Source of the DNA: Aquarana catesbeiana
Taxonomy: Eukaryota; Chordata; Amphibia; Anura; Ranidae
Reading direction: 5' to 3'
DNA: 64,000 bases
Assembly (NCBI RefSeq): GCF_042186555.1
Contig: NC_133326.1
Span: 491,245,581-491,309,580, forward strand
Position 1 is the first letter of the stretch. Each line of letters starts with the position of its first letter. Shown here one piece after another: positions 10,612-21,289 of this stretch. The notes under the pieces are model-generated. The model was not told the DNA's origin and ran no database searches. It saw nothing but the letters and a program-made list of their open reading frames with translations. A program made the position numbers and the translations under genes.

Positions 10612-11461
10612 ATCAGAGTCCCCTTTTACATCAGATGTCCCCATCAGAGTCCCCCTTTACATCGGATGTCCCCATCAGAGACCCCCTTTACATTAGATGT
10701 CCCCATCAGAGTCCCCCTTTACATTAGATGTCCCCATCAGAGTCCTCCTTTACATTAGATGTCCCCATCATAGTCCTCCTTTACATCAGATGTCACCATC
10801 AGCGACCCCCTTTACATTAGATGTCCCCATCAGAGTCCCCCTTTACATTAGATGTCCCCATCAGAGACCCCCTTTACATTAGATGTCCCCATCAGAGTCC
10901 CCCCTTTACATTAGATGTCCCCATCAGAGACCCCCTCTACATTCTATGTCCCCATCAGAGTCCCCCTTTACATTAGATGTCCCCATCAGAGTCCTCCTTT
11001 ACATCAGATGTCACGATCAGAGACCCCCTTTACATTAGATGTCCCCATCAGAGTCCTCCTTTACATCAGATGTCACGATCAGAGACCCCCTTTACATTAG
11101 ATGTCCCCATCAGAGTCCCCCCTTTACATTAGATGTCCCCATCAGAGTCCCCCCTTTACATTAGATGTCCCCATCAGAGTCCCCCTTTACATTAGATGTC
11201 CCCATCAGAGTCCTCCTTTACATCAGATGTCACGATCAGAGACCCCCTTTACATTAGATGTCCCCATCAGAGTCCATCTTTACATTAATTAATAATAATA
11301 ATAATGATAATAATAATACATTTTATTTATAATGCACGTTACATCAAAAGATCTCAAAGTGCTACAGGTTAAAATGAGCAGTACAATACAATAAAAAAAA
11401 CATCTAAAAAATAACAAAAAGCGTTGCTAAAAAGAAATGTCTTAAGACCTTTTTTAAAACA

Positions 11462-12235
11462 TTAAGTGGATTGAGGAGCTCTCAAGGTGTCAGGTAAGGC
11501 ATTCCACAGGCGCGGAGCAGCTGCACAAAAAACCCTGTCTCCCATTGTCCTGAGTCTAGTTCTAAGTATTTGAAGAAGGTTTGAGTGAATGGAGCGATGG
11601 GAACGTGATGTATTTTGTGGTTTAAGAAGTTCTTTGAGGTAGGGAGGGGTATGTCCATGTATACATTGATGTGTGAGGAGGGAAACCTTGTACTCAATCC
11701 TGGCAGAGACAGGAAGCCAATGAAGTGAGTGGAGAATGGGGGTAATGTGCTCATGTTTCCACACTCTCATCAGGACCCTTGCTGCATGGTTTTGGATGTA
11801 CTGAAATCTCTGCAGACTCTTTCTAGGAATCCCAATGAGAAGTGCGTTACAGTAATCCAGTCTGGAGGAGACAAAGGCATGAACCAGCTTTTCGGCATCT
11901 GAGAAGGAAAGAATGGGACAGAGTTTAGAGATATTACGGAGGTGGTAAAAAGAGGTCTTACATAGGTGATTTATATGGGCTTCAAAAGTGAGTTGGGAGT
12001 CCATTTTTACACCCAGATTTGTAACTATTGATGAGAGGGGAATATTAGAACCAGAAAAGGTAATGCTAGTTATGAATGATGATTTGGTCTGGTATGGAGT
12101 GCCATTCATGATGGCTTCAGTTTTGGAACTATTTAGTTGAAGAAAGTTGTGCTCCATCCAAACCTTTTTTCTCCTCCAGACAGGTAGTGAGTACTGATAG
12201 GGATGACTGTGAATGTGAGGTTTCAGCTGTTGCAT
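11462..12235 (-). pseudogene. L2 reverse transcriptase, C-terminal part
   Basis: A 257-codon open frame. Recognisable L2/CR1-group motifs are LQLNSSKTEAI after the catalytic region, NLGVKMDSQLTFEAHI, HLRNISKLCPILSFSDAEKL, VSSRLDYCNALLIGIP, IQNHAARVLMR and HWLPVSARIEYKV, ending in a conserved RLWNALPDTLR. It is the thumb and C-terminal region of the polymerase. The frame is broken from the upstream catalytic part (12240-12290), and the YxDD box is not cleanly in frame, so the copy is not functional. Confidence 0.85.
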
Positions 12236-12288
12236 TTACATATAGCTGTGTGTCATCGGCATAGCAGAGAAATTACATTTTGTGGCGG

Positions 12289-12670
12289 CTAATAATTTGG
12301 CCAAGGGGAGTGAGGTAAAGAATAAAAAAGAATGGGGCCAAGAACTGACCCCTGTGGGACACCGCAAGTAACTGTATGCGGATTTGATTTAAAGTGGCCC
12401 AAGGAGATGTATTCTGTCCTGTTTGTGAGATATGCTTTAAACCAACTGAGGGCTATATCATTGAGTCCAGCGATGCAATGAAGCCAGTTTAAAAGAATGC
12501 CATGATCAACAGTATCAAATGCAGCCAAAAGGTCCAGGAGAATGAGGAGGGAAAGCCAGTATCACATGATAGGAGGAGGTCGTTTGTAACTCTGACGAGG
12601 GCAGTCTCTGTACTATGAGCAACGCAGGAACCTGACTGGAATTTTTCAAAGAGGTTATTATGTTTAAGGT
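12289..12670 (-). pseudogene. L2 reverse transcriptase, palm fragments
   Basis: Two overlapping frames encode successive reverse transcriptase blocks: NNLFEKFQSG and STETALVRVTNDLL (12489-12665), then AAFDTVDHGILL, LSWFKAYLTNRTEYI and CGVPQGSVLGPILF (12289-12528). The frame changes near 12530, and again after GPILF where the catalytic YxDD should follow. This is the central part of the L2 polymerase, directly downstream of the gag-fragment insertion. Confidence 0.8.
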
Positions 12671-12671
12671 G

Positions 12672-13172
12672 ATTCTGACTGCAAGCGGGACCTCTCCCAC
12701 AGATGAAGTGTGCCAGCACCTCTGCGCTTTTGCTCTCTGGGACAGTTACAAGCATCTGGAAGAGCGAGTGCAACTCCTGGGCACCCCTGCTAACCCTGCT
12801 ATTGACCGGTCATCTTCAGAGACCTTAATCATGCCTGCAGCAATGATGTGTTCTCCAGAACCAAGGGTCCCTACCCCGGAGAAGTTCTCTGGGGTCCGGA
12901 ATAAATTTCGGGCATTAAGCAATGCCTGCGAAATGTATTTCTCACTACAGCCCCGGACATTCACCCAAGAGACTACCAAGGTGGGGTTTCGTTATTTCTC
13001 TGCTACAAGGAGCGCCTCAGTCCTGGGCCCATCATCTGCTTGAGGGTCACCATGTTGTACTGGACTCTTTGCAAACTTTCTTCAATGCCATGTCCTTACT
13101 TTATGATGATCCGCAGCGGTCTTCCACTGCAGAGGCTGCCCTTCATGTGCTCCAGCAAGGCCGCCGCAAGGC
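12672..13172 (+). pseudogene. Ty3/gypsy-type gag fragment inside the L2
   Basis: Forward-strand coding fragment of a retrotransposon capsid domain. Seen: VPTPEKFSGVRNKFRALSNA, CEMYFSLQPRTF and, after a frameshift near 12985, ISLLQGAPQSWAHHLLEG, FFNAMSLLYDDPQR and ALHVLQQGRR. These are the usual blocks of Ty3/gypsy (sushi/RTL-like) gag. The fragment lies antisense in the L2 between the polymerase blocks VLEKAVA (13185 side) and NHLKHNN (12665 side), so only about a dozen bases of L2 seem missing. No LTR, no further gag or pol and no TSD are visible at its ends. Confidence 0.8.
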
Positions 13173-13189
13173 AACGGCTTTCTCAAGTA

Positions 13190-13457
13190 CTTTTGATATG
13201 AAGGGGAGATTGGAGATAGGCCTATAATTAGGTAGGACTTCCGGATCAAGAGTGGGTTTTTTGAGCAATAGTCTGATAATGGCATTTTTTAAAACAGAAG
13301 GGACGTGACCAGTTTGGAGGGAATGTTTTATAACAGCAGTGATCAGGGGACTTAGGACAGTGATATGAGTTTTTACCAGGGAGGTTGGGAGAGGGTCCAA
13401 AGGACAGGTAGAGGGTTTCATCTTCCTGATGATGTTCTGCACCTCTTCCGATGACAC
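13190..13457 (-). pseudogene. L2 reverse transcriptase, N-terminal fragment
   Basis: Encodes the fingers region of the L2 polymerase: MKPSTCPLDPLPTSLVK, LSPLITAVIKHSLQTGHVP, and PNYRPISNLPFISKVLEKAV. The last block runs straight into the gag fragment at about 13172. The upstream endonuclease is absent. Confidence 0.8.
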
Positions 13458-13494
13458 TTCAGGAAGGCAGTTTAGGGGTTGGGAAACAATATAT

Positions 13495-14250
13495 GTTAGA
13501 TGTCCCCATCAGAGTCCCCCTTTACATCAGATGTCCTTATCAGAGTCCTTCTTCACATCAGGTGTCCCCATCAGAGTCCTCCTTTACATCAGATGTCACC
13601 ATCAGAGTCCTCCTTTACATCAGATGTTAAATATATTTTTTATTCAATTTTTACCTCTACAATATATTTTTTATGTTGCTATTGATGAACCAGCATACTT
13701 ATGCATGTCCTCCCACTATTTTTCATAATCAGGCGTTTCAGCGCTGAGCGTTACACCAATGCTTTATGTGTGTGTGTTTTTTCTAACCCCATCAGAGTCT
13801 CCCTTTACATTAGATGTCTCCATCAGAGTCCCCCTTTACATCAGATGTCCCCATAAAAGTCCTCTTTTACATTGGATGTCCCCATCAGAGTCTCCTTTAC
13901 ATTAGATGCCACCATCAGAGTCCTCCTTTACATTAGATGTCCCCATCAGAGTCCCACTTTACATCAGATCTCCCGATCAGAGTCCTCCTTTTCATTAGAT
14001 GTCCCCATCAGAGTGCTCCTTTACATCAGATGTCATCATCAGAGTTCCCCTTTATATTAGATGTCACCATCAGAGACCCCCTTTACATTAGATGTCACCA
14101 TCAGAGTCCTCCTTTACATTAGATGTCCTCATCAGAGTCCTTCTTTACATCAGATGTCACCATCAAAGTTCCAGTTTACATTAGATGTCCCAATCAGAGT
14201 CCCCATTTACATTAGATGCCACCATCAGAGTCCCCCTTTACATTAGATAT
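13495..14250. repeat. 31-bp minisatellite, block 3
   Basis: Last block of the array, after the L2. Same 31-bp unit with more divergent units (CATTTACATTAGATGCC near 14200), including the fourth 165-bp spacer. It ends at about 14250 in CT-rich sequence. Confidence 0.95.
13626..13789. repeat. 165-bp array spacer, copy 4
   Basis: Fourth copy of the AT-rich spacer, starting TTAAATATATTTTTTATTC and otherwise matching copies 1-3. Confidence 0.9.
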
Positions 14251-14619
14251 CCCCCCTCTCCCCTCTCCTACTCACATCTCTCACAGCAAGTCACCTGTCA
14301 TCCACCTTTGGACCAGCCGGGATGAGTCAGAGAAACCGGAAGTGAAGGCAAAGGACACACACCACATCACACACCACAGCAGGGAACAATGCTATAGAGG
14401 GAGTGTTCAGGACTTTCTAAAGGAAGCCAATAGAGCTTCTTGTTTGCAATCACGTGATTGTGTAGCCTTTTTGGGCGGCGCCCCTGCACCCCCTATGGGC
14501 GGGCCCCCACTGGTATGAACCATGGGAAATATTGTATAGGTGAACTCAAAGTATCAAGGCACAGGCCTGTCTGGCTGGGGAGGAGAACTAATTATTATTT
14601 GCCACAGTTTCACTTTTAC
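14251..14619. other. Unassigned sequence after the minisatellite
   Basis: Mixed-composition sequence with a CCGGAAGTGAAGG stretch and a GC-rich patch at 14473-14515. I see no recognisable element end or gene. Confidence 0.3.
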
Positions 14620-14798
14620 TTAAAGTGGTTGTAAACCTCAGACATGAAATATGAACAAAACATCCCTCTCTAAAAGTGTGTACTTGTCTAAATTAAGAGC
14701 AATATGTGTCATTTCTGCCTCATTCCTCTGCTATCTGCATGAGTCACTTCTTACAAATTTTCCTGACGCAGAGAGGTAAGGATTTACAAGCACTTTAA
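14620..14798. mobile_element. TTAA-flanked MITE, 179 bp
   Basis: Left end TTAAAGTGGTTGTAAACC and right end GGATTTACAAGCACTTTAA are inverted copies of each other. TTAA stands at both outer edges, the duplication typical of piggyBac-type insertion. It is non-coding. Confidence 0.8.
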
Positions 14799-14899
14799 AA
14801 CAAAATTAAACTCTGCCTTTTTGAATATGCCTCCAGGAGTTGTTAGCCATAATGTACAGGTATGCACAGCAGATTAGCCGAGCACCTATGATATCACTA

Positions 14900-15225
14900 G
14901 ACATGTGCATTCGTTTTCGTCCGAATGCATTTTCGTCCGAATTTCAGGTATTTTCGTTATCGTTTTAACAAACGATAACGAAAGTGCAGAGTCCGAAAAA
15001 CGAAAGATCCGACATAAACAAATGCTTTATTTTCTTTTTCGTTGCTACAACAGTTCGATATAGATAGGAGATTCGACATGATGATGACAATAACAATCTG
15101 TGTCCATCAAACCTGTGTTCGAATGTGCCTAAGCTTAGCTCTATTAGTCCAAGATTATTCTACATAGAGAGAAAAGATTCGACGTAGGGGAGGAAAGATT
15201 CGACGTAGGGGAGAAAAGATTCGAC
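14900..15225. mobile_element. Partial foldback element ending in a 21-bp tandem array
   Basis: Contains a TTTTCGTCCGAAT doublet (14911-14942), an internal palindrome (ATCGTTTT...AACGAT near 14958-14980) and, from about 15172, a 21-bp tandem unit (GATTCGACGTAGGGGAG + AAAA/GAAA) repeated until the assembly gap. It is probably the left part of an inverted-repeat element whose right end is at 15726-15768. Confidence 0.5.
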
Positions 15226-15725
15226 NNNNNNNNNNNNNNNNNNNNNNNNNNNNNNNNNNNNNNNNNNNNNNNNNNNNNNNNNNNNNNNNNNNNNNNNNNN
15301 NNNNNNNNNNNNNNNNNNNNNNNNNNNNNNNNNNNNNNNNNNNNNNNNNNNNNNNNNNNNNNNNNNNNNNNNNNNNNNNNNNNNNNNNNNNNNNNNNNNN
15401 NNNNNNNNNNNNNNNNNNNNNNNNNNNNNNNNNNNNNNNNNNNNNNNNNNNNNNNNNNNNNNNNNNNNNNNNNNNNNNNNNNNNNNNNNNNNNNNNNNNN
15501 NNNNNNNNNNNNNNNNNNNNNNNNNNNNNNNNNNNNNNNNNNNNNNNNNNNNNNNNNNNNNNNNNNNNNNNNNNNNNNNNNNNNNNNNNNNNNNNNNNNN
15601 NNNNNNNNNNNNNNNNNNNNNNNNNNNNNNNNNNNNNNNNNNNNNNNNNNNNNNNNNNNNNNNNNNNNNNNNNNNNNNNNNNNNNNNNNNNNNNNNNNNN
15701 NNNNNNNNNNNNNNNNNNNNNNNNN
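15226..15725. other. Assembly gap of exactly 500 N
   Basis: 500 consecutive N. The round number indicates a fixed-size placeholder. It starts inside the 21-bp tandem array, which probably caused the assembly break. Confidence 0.98.
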
Positions 15726-15768
15726 GGAATGTCCGAACAAAGTCCGACCGTGTGTACGCCCTATAACA
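15726..15768. mobile_element. Right terminal fragment of the gapped element
   Basis: GTCCGAACAAAGTCCGACC followed by GTGTGTACGCC matches the terminal sequence of the foldback element at 21290-21714 (AAAGTCCGACCGTGTGTATG). This supports a shared terminal inverted repeat family. Confidence 0.5.
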
Positions 15769-15776
15769 GTGCCTGG

Positions 15777-16115
15777 TTAAAGTTTGTAGGAGAACCCCTG
15801 ACCCTCTGTATGGACAGTGCTGATTGGCCCTGTGCTGATCACATGCACTCTCCCAACAAAAAAAAAAAACCTCTCTAGCAATACACACCAAACTGAGCAT
15901 GTGCAGCCTGACTCCATTAACTTATTTGTTGTCTTGTCTTATCTGGACATGTTCTGGAGTCAGTGGAAGAAGAGGAGGCTCTGTGCATACAGGATCAAGC
16001 AGCCTTATTATACGATGCAGAGGATTAACCCCTTAGGTTCCACCGTGAATATAACAAGCATGCTTTACTGTATATATAGACTGATTTTACTTTTGTGGGT
16101 TTAGTAACACTTTAA
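15777..16115. mobile_element. Probable TTAA-flanked MITE
   Basis: The left edge TTAAAGTTTGTAGGAG and right edge GTTTAGTAACACTTTAA are weakly inverted and both carry TTAA at the outer edge. The interior has a TGCGCA-poor, A-rich stretch and no coding sequence. Confidence 0.5.
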
Positions 16116-16812
16116 GCCCCCATTCACACTTGGTGCTACTGCATCATGTTTTTAGCACTTTTTTGTGTGAATTTAAAACTTGTTTTTGGAATGGCTCCTT
16201 TCATTTGAATGGCCTCCCTCCACTCCAAAAACACACTAAAAAAGCTCATATTCCAAATTTTGCAAAGGAGCCAAATGTATTGCAAGTTTTTTACATGTTT
16301 TATTGCGTGGAAAACATGTGGAAAAATGCACGTTGGATTATTGTGGGGAGTGTTCATTAGCTGGATGATTGCTTTTCATAAGGCTCCAAAGTCACCCGAC
16401 TTTCAGTGCAACTTTGGAGTCCGACTTTGATGAGACTTTTTACACTCTGCGGCACTGAAGTCGAAGTAAAGTCAGTGCCGGCCCACACATCCCTTTCTGT
16501 TAGGCAAAAAACTGCTGGGGAGTGTTGGCGGGGCAGACACAGGAGGTGAGGATGGGAGGAGGAAGAGCAGAAGCAGCTCTCTCTCCTCTCCTGTCTGTGA
16601 GAGAGGGAGAACTGTCAGAACAGCGGCTCTATCTGGCTGTGATCCGAGGCTGTCGGTGAGCTCCAATCGCAAAACCTTGGATTGTACAGTTTACAGACCC
16701 CCGGGACTGGGCACTGTGCTGATGGCAAGGAGATCCTTGCTGCCAGCCTCCTAATTTGACTAATTAAAGAGCTGTGTGTGATTGGCTCACTGATTTTCCC
16801 AGAAATCTGACC
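16116..16812. other. Unassigned repetitive-looking sequence
   Basis: Contains a short palindromic region (about 16195-16240, AATGGCCTCC... and CAAAAACACACTAAAAAAGC) and a GACTTTGA/TCAAAGTC-like motif set near 16385-16470, suggesting another foldback MITE. I could not define its ends. Confidence 0.3.
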
Positions 16813-17460
16813 TAATATACAAATCAGATTGTCAGATAAGGGTACTCACCGAGGCCGAGATGCTGAGAGCGGTAACCTCTTGCGACTAAGTGCACTCCAC
16901 TCCTGGAGATGGTACAGGGGGTGAAGGGCACAAAGAGGCACGAGTCACCAGCAGGCTGGGCAGGTCTTGCGTGAAGGTCACCGGCAGGGAGACTGCTGTG
17001 CAGGACTGGAAGATGCTGAAGCTCAAGAAGGAGGATGAACAGCTGATCTAACAACAGGCCGGGGGTCAAACACCATTGACTAGTAAGAGTCTCTAGATAG
17101 GCAAAAACAGTCTAGTGCAAAGGCCGGTTAGCAAGTCTGTCAGCAGGCTGATGAGTTAGTACTGAAGATTGATAGCAAAGTCCGTAAAACAGGCCGAGGG
17201 TCAAACACAGGTAACTGGAAGCAAAGTCTGTGAGCAAGCCAGGGGTCAAGCACTGAAGACAGTAGCAAAGTCCAGGAGCAGGCTGAGGGTCAGTCACTGG
17301 AGACAGGAAGCAATAGCCGTAGACAGGCCGAGGGTCAAACACAGGAAGCAAGTGGAGAAGTCCGGTCAAGGTCAATCCGGGTCACAACAGGTAATCAAGA
17401 ATCAGGATACAAGCAGGAAACATATGGGGAGCTGAAAGACAAACCAGCAATCTGGTCATG
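16813..17460. repeat. Degenerate ~55-bp tandem repeat, possibly LTR-internal
   Basis: Repeated units built on AGGCCGAGGGTCAAACACAGG and AGCAAAGTC recur at about 17055, 17190, 17225, 17285 and 17325. Such arrays occur in LTRs of some gypsy-type elements, but no TG...CA ends were found, so the LTR assignment is only a suggestion. Confidence 0.45.
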
Positions 17461-17923
17461 GCACAGAGTAGCTTTTATAGGCCAGTGGGAGGCTCATGTT
17501 GTGTGTGCTATTGTGTAGTTTCGCTGTATTGTGCCCAGGGATGCGCCGGAGTGCCGCTCTACCGCGCATGTGCGAAGGAAGGCAGCGATATTGGCGAGAC
17601 TGGTATTTGCCTCTTTCCTGACACAGATGATTTTGAGCATTCCCTGCAACAAAAAATGTAATTTTTAGTGTTATATGCTCAAAGGAAAATCATGTCTAAA
17701 GGAATGCAGACCCTGCAGCTTTCTTCGTTAGATCCCTGCAGGTGCAGCAGCTGGTTGATAATTATAAAACCACTCCCATACAGATTCTGTATGCACATGG
17801 ACACAGACAAACAGCTATTTCTTCAAAAGTTAGGAATCTGCACAAAATTTTGATAAAATCCCTGCAATGTACACAGATCACCCAGAGGGTAATGTTTTTT
17901 CTCAACAAAAGTGGAGTTACTAT
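17461..17923. other. Unassigned sequence
   Basis: No gene or recognisable repeat boundary. A GC-rich stretch (17540-17590) is followed by AT-rich sequence up to the next TTAA element. Confidence 0.3.
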
Positions 17924-20104
17924 TTAACCACTTGCCTACCAGGCACTAACACCCCCTTCCTGCCCAAGCCATTTTTCAGCTTTCAGCGCTGTCGCACTTT
18001 GAATGACAATTGCGCAGTCGTGCTACACTGTACCCAAACAAATTTTTTATCATTTTCTTCACACAAATAGAGCTTTCTTTGGTGGTATTTAATCACTGCT
18101 GGGTTTTTTACTTTTTACAAAAAAAAAAAAGATATAAAATTTTGGGAAAAAAAAAGGTTTTTAACTTTTTTTCTGTCAGTAAATTTGTAACTAAGTAATT
18201 TTCCGCCTTCACTGATGTGCGCTGATGAGGCGGCACCGATGGGCACTGATAGGCTGAACTGGTGGGCATTGATGAGGTGGCAAATATGGGCACTGATGAG
18301 GTGGCACTGATGAGGAGGCACTAATATGCCGCACTTATGGGCACTGATAGGTGGCACTGATATGTGGCACTGATGAGTACTGATAGGTGGCATTAATGGG
18401 CACTAATAGGCGGCACTGGTGGGCATTGATAGGCGGCAGTGGCGGGTACTGATAGGTGGAACTGGTGGGCACGGATAAGCAGCATGGATAGGCGGTACAG
18501 ATGGGCACTGATGGGCATTGATGGGTGGCACTGATGGGCGACACTGATGGGCATTGATGGACAGCAGTGATGGGCATTGATGAGCAGCACTGATAGGTGG
18601 CGCTGATTGCCAGCACTGACTGGCATGGCTAATGGGCACTGATTTGTGGCACTTGAAGGCAGTGGTGGGCACTGATTGCTGCCACTGGTGGGCGCTGTAT
18701 GCTGGCATTGGTGGGCACTGTACTGTTACACTTTATTTCTTTATTGTAATCAGGGCACTGATGATCAGTGCCCTGATTACATCCCTAGACGTCCCCCTGT
18801 GAGGAGGTGCCGCTGATCGGCTCTCCTCTCCTCACACCCTGTCAGTGTGAGGGGAGAAGAGCTGATTACCGGGATCTCTGTGTTTACATGTGACCGGCAT
18901 CCGGAGGCCGTCATATGACGGCCTCGACTTTCAGGGCTTATATCTGAATGATGCCTGAGGCTACAGACATCATTCAGATACCGGCATTTTCAGCCGGCGA
19001 TTCCGTACACCATAAGAATGATCATAGCGGCTGTTCCGCCGCTTAATCGTTCTTACGGGTGGCGAGAGGGGACGTCCCCCCCCCCGCCGCCCTCCGGTGC
19101 TTTTACCGACTCACCTCAGCGATCGGTGAGTCGGATAGCGGATCCGCCGGCGCCGGATGTTCACCATAGAGATTTCTGGCGGACCAGATGGTCGCCGGAG
19201 TCTCTATGATCGTTCGGAGGCCGGGCGCGATGTTATGACGTCACGCCCGGCCTCTGCATTAAAAAAAACGGCGCCGCTTCGGCTGTGAAGCGGCAATCTT
19301 TTTATTTATTTTTTTTTTTTTAGGCTTCCCAGCCTAGAGGTGAGATGTGGGGTCTTATTGACCCCATATCTCACTGTAAAGAGGACTGATCGTGTCATAT
19401 TCCTATTACAAGGGATGGTTACATTCCTTGTAATAGGAATAAAAGTGATCAAAAAAAAAAAATTTTTTAAAAAGTGTCAAAATAAAAATTTTTAAGTAAA
19501 ATTAACAATAAAAAAAAAAAAAAAAAAAAATTTTAAAGCGCCCCTGTCCCCGTGAGCTCGCACTCAGAAGCGAACGCATACGTAAGTCCCGCCCACATAT
19601 GAAAACGGTGTTCAAACCACACATGTGAGGTATTGCCGCGAACGTTAGAGCGAGAGCAATAATTTTGGCCCTAGACCTCCTCTGTAACTCAAAACATGTA
19701 ACCAGTAAAAAATTTTAAAGCGTCGCCTATGGGGATTTTTAAGTACCAAAGTTTGGCGCCATTCCACGAGCGTGTGCAATTTTGAAGCATGACATGTTAG
19801 GTATCTATTTACTCAGCGTAACTTCATCTTTCACACAATGCAAAAAAATTTGGCTAACTTGGCTGTTTTGTTTTTTTTTAAGCATGAAACTGTTTTTTTT
19901 TTCAAAAAAAACGCGTTTGAAAAATTGCTGCTCAAATACTGTGCAAGATAAAAAGTTGCAATGACCGCCATTGTATTCTCTAGGGTCTCTGCTAAAAAAC
20001 ATATATAATGTTTGGGGGTTCTATGTAATTTTATAGCAAAAAAATTATGATTTTTGACATGTAGGAGCGAAGTGTCAGAAATGGCCTGGATGCGAAGTGG
20101 TTAA
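17924..20104. mobile_element. Complete 2.2-kb TTAA-flanked non-autonomous element (AACCACTTGCC family)
   Basis: Begins TTAACCACTTGCCTACC and ends GGATGCGAAGTGGTTAA. The ends are inverted over about 10 bp, with TTAA at both outer edges. The interior has a GGCACTGAT array (18205-18725), a GC-rich region (18760-19260), homopolymer A/T runs (19305-19530) and no coding sequence. Fragments of the same family occur at 538-1142, 23164-23463 and 25120-25243 (continued at 30124). Mobilisation by a piggyBac-type transposase is inferred from TTAA only. Confidence 0.8.
18205..18725. repeat. GGCACTGAT short-period tandem array
   Basis: Degenerate units such as GGGCACTGATAGGTGGCACTGATG recur over about 520 bp with a basic period near 10-12 bp. 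Open frames on the reverse strand (Cys/Pro/Gln-rich) are compositional. Confidence 0.85.
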
Positions 20105-20462
20105 GAGCTGCGGACGCGGCTCTTTACACATATCGGGGTCACACCATGTCCTAGCAACACGGCGCTACGGCGTTCCAGAACAAGAGCTGCACTGCCCTGC
20201 CGTCATTTGACAGTGGGCGGGCGGCAACAAGTTAAACCGACACGTCAGCCTGTCAGGAGAAAGCCCGCCCTGCCTCCAGCACACAGCAGATGACCCCTAC
20301 CCTCAGTTCTATGTTTCTCTTCACTTGCCTGTGAAGAAAGGCATGTGTCACTTTCCTCCAATCAGCTTTTAGATTACACTGAGCTTTGTGCTCTAGCTCT
20401 GCAGTATGTGTGGTGTCTCTTGTTTGATGTTTTTGATAGTGGTGGGTATGGTGATCAGAGGT
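20105..20462. other. Unassigned sequence between TTAA elements
   Basis: No open frame with recognisable similarity and no clear element ends. Confidence 0.3.
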
Positions 20463-20847
20463 TTTACAGTGGAAGTAAACCCTTTTTGTAAACTTTTACC
20501 TATAATAAAGCTTACCTGCTGTAGTTACTGTGAATATCTCCTAAACCTGCATGCAGCTGGTGACATCACCGGAGCATGTGCTCTGAAGAAACCGTGTACC
20601 AATGCCGCCCCTTCAGATCTCCGTGCCATGGTCCTAGACGGCAGGAGGATGCAAACCTGAAAGGAAGACCGGATGAAGATGGAAGCGCCTGTCAGCGGTG
20701 ACAGCACAGCACTGGAGGGCTTCGTTCTAAGGTAAGTGGTTCATAATGATAATGTGCTTGTATGCGATGCATACTAGGACATTATGCCATTACCTTGCAG
20801 GGTTTAAAAAAATAAAAATAAATTGGTGCAGTTTACTACCGCTTTAA
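20463..20847. mobile_element. TTAA-type MITE abutting the next one
   Basis: Left end TTTACAGTGGAAGTAAACCC and right end GTTTACTACCGCTTTAA are inverted copies. The right TTAA (20844-20847) also serves as the left TTAA of the following element. Confidence 0.7.
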
Positions 20848-21289
20848 AGGAGTTGTAGAGGAAAAAGGTTTTTTATCTTAATGTATTCTATGCATTAAGA
20901 TAAAAAACCTTGTGTGTAGCAGCCACCCCAGCACTCCCCTAATTACTTACCTGAGCCCCATCTCTTTCCAGCAATGTCCACGAATATTTATGCCATCCAG
21001 GACACACCTCTTGATTGGCTGAGATACAGCAACGGCACCATTGGCTCCCATGGCTGTCAATCAAAGTCAGTCGGCCAATCAGGGGAGAGAGGGGGTGGGC
21101 CGGGTCAGGGCTCCATGTCTGAATGGACACACAAAGCTGTGACTCGACTCCAGTGCCCTCTTAGGAAGCTGCTGACTGTGGGGGCACTCAACAGGAGGAA
21201 GGAGCCAGGAGCAGCAAAGAGGAACCCGAGAAGAGGAGGATCCAGGCTGCTCTGTGTAAAACCAACTGCACAGAGCAGGTAAGTATAAA

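Larger units (their letters stand above)
9301..11287. repeat. 31-bp minisatellite, block 2
   Basis: Direct continuation of the array at 1143-2862 beyond the LINE, with the same 31-bp unit and two 165-bp spacers (9631-9798 and 10448-10611). At 10314-10445 a variant ending TTTACATTACATGTCACCATCAGAGC repeats four times almost identically, a locally homogenised patch. Forward open frames across the block are repeat artefacts. Confidence 0.95.
11288..13494 (-). mobile_element. 5'-truncated L2-type LINE in the minisatellite
   Basis: Reverse-strand LINE whose 3' end lies at the left: a TAA/TGA-type short-repeat tail (11288-11315) next to AATACATTTTATTTATAATG and GATCTCAAAGTGCTACAGG, typical of L2 3' ends. 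The coding parts (13190-13457, 12289-12670, 11462-12235) are reverse transcriptase fragments in L2 order. No endonuclease is present, so the copy is 5'-truncated near 13494. A gag fragment of another element interrupts it at about 12672-13172. No clear TSD is visible because both flanks are array units. Confidence 0.85.

Noticed and set aside
1143..14250. Many forward open frames of 60-140 codons with MSPSESPFTLDV-type repeats
   Set aside because: They follow from the stop-free 31-bp unit; the same sequence is open in all three frames and no start or domain is specific.
15144..15900. Open frames spanning the N gap
   Set aside because: The body is undetermined sequence; no protein can be inferred.
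18108..18708. Cys/Pro/Gln/His-rich reverse frames
   Set aside because: Compositional consequence of the GGCACTGAT array; overlapping frames give the same type of residue.
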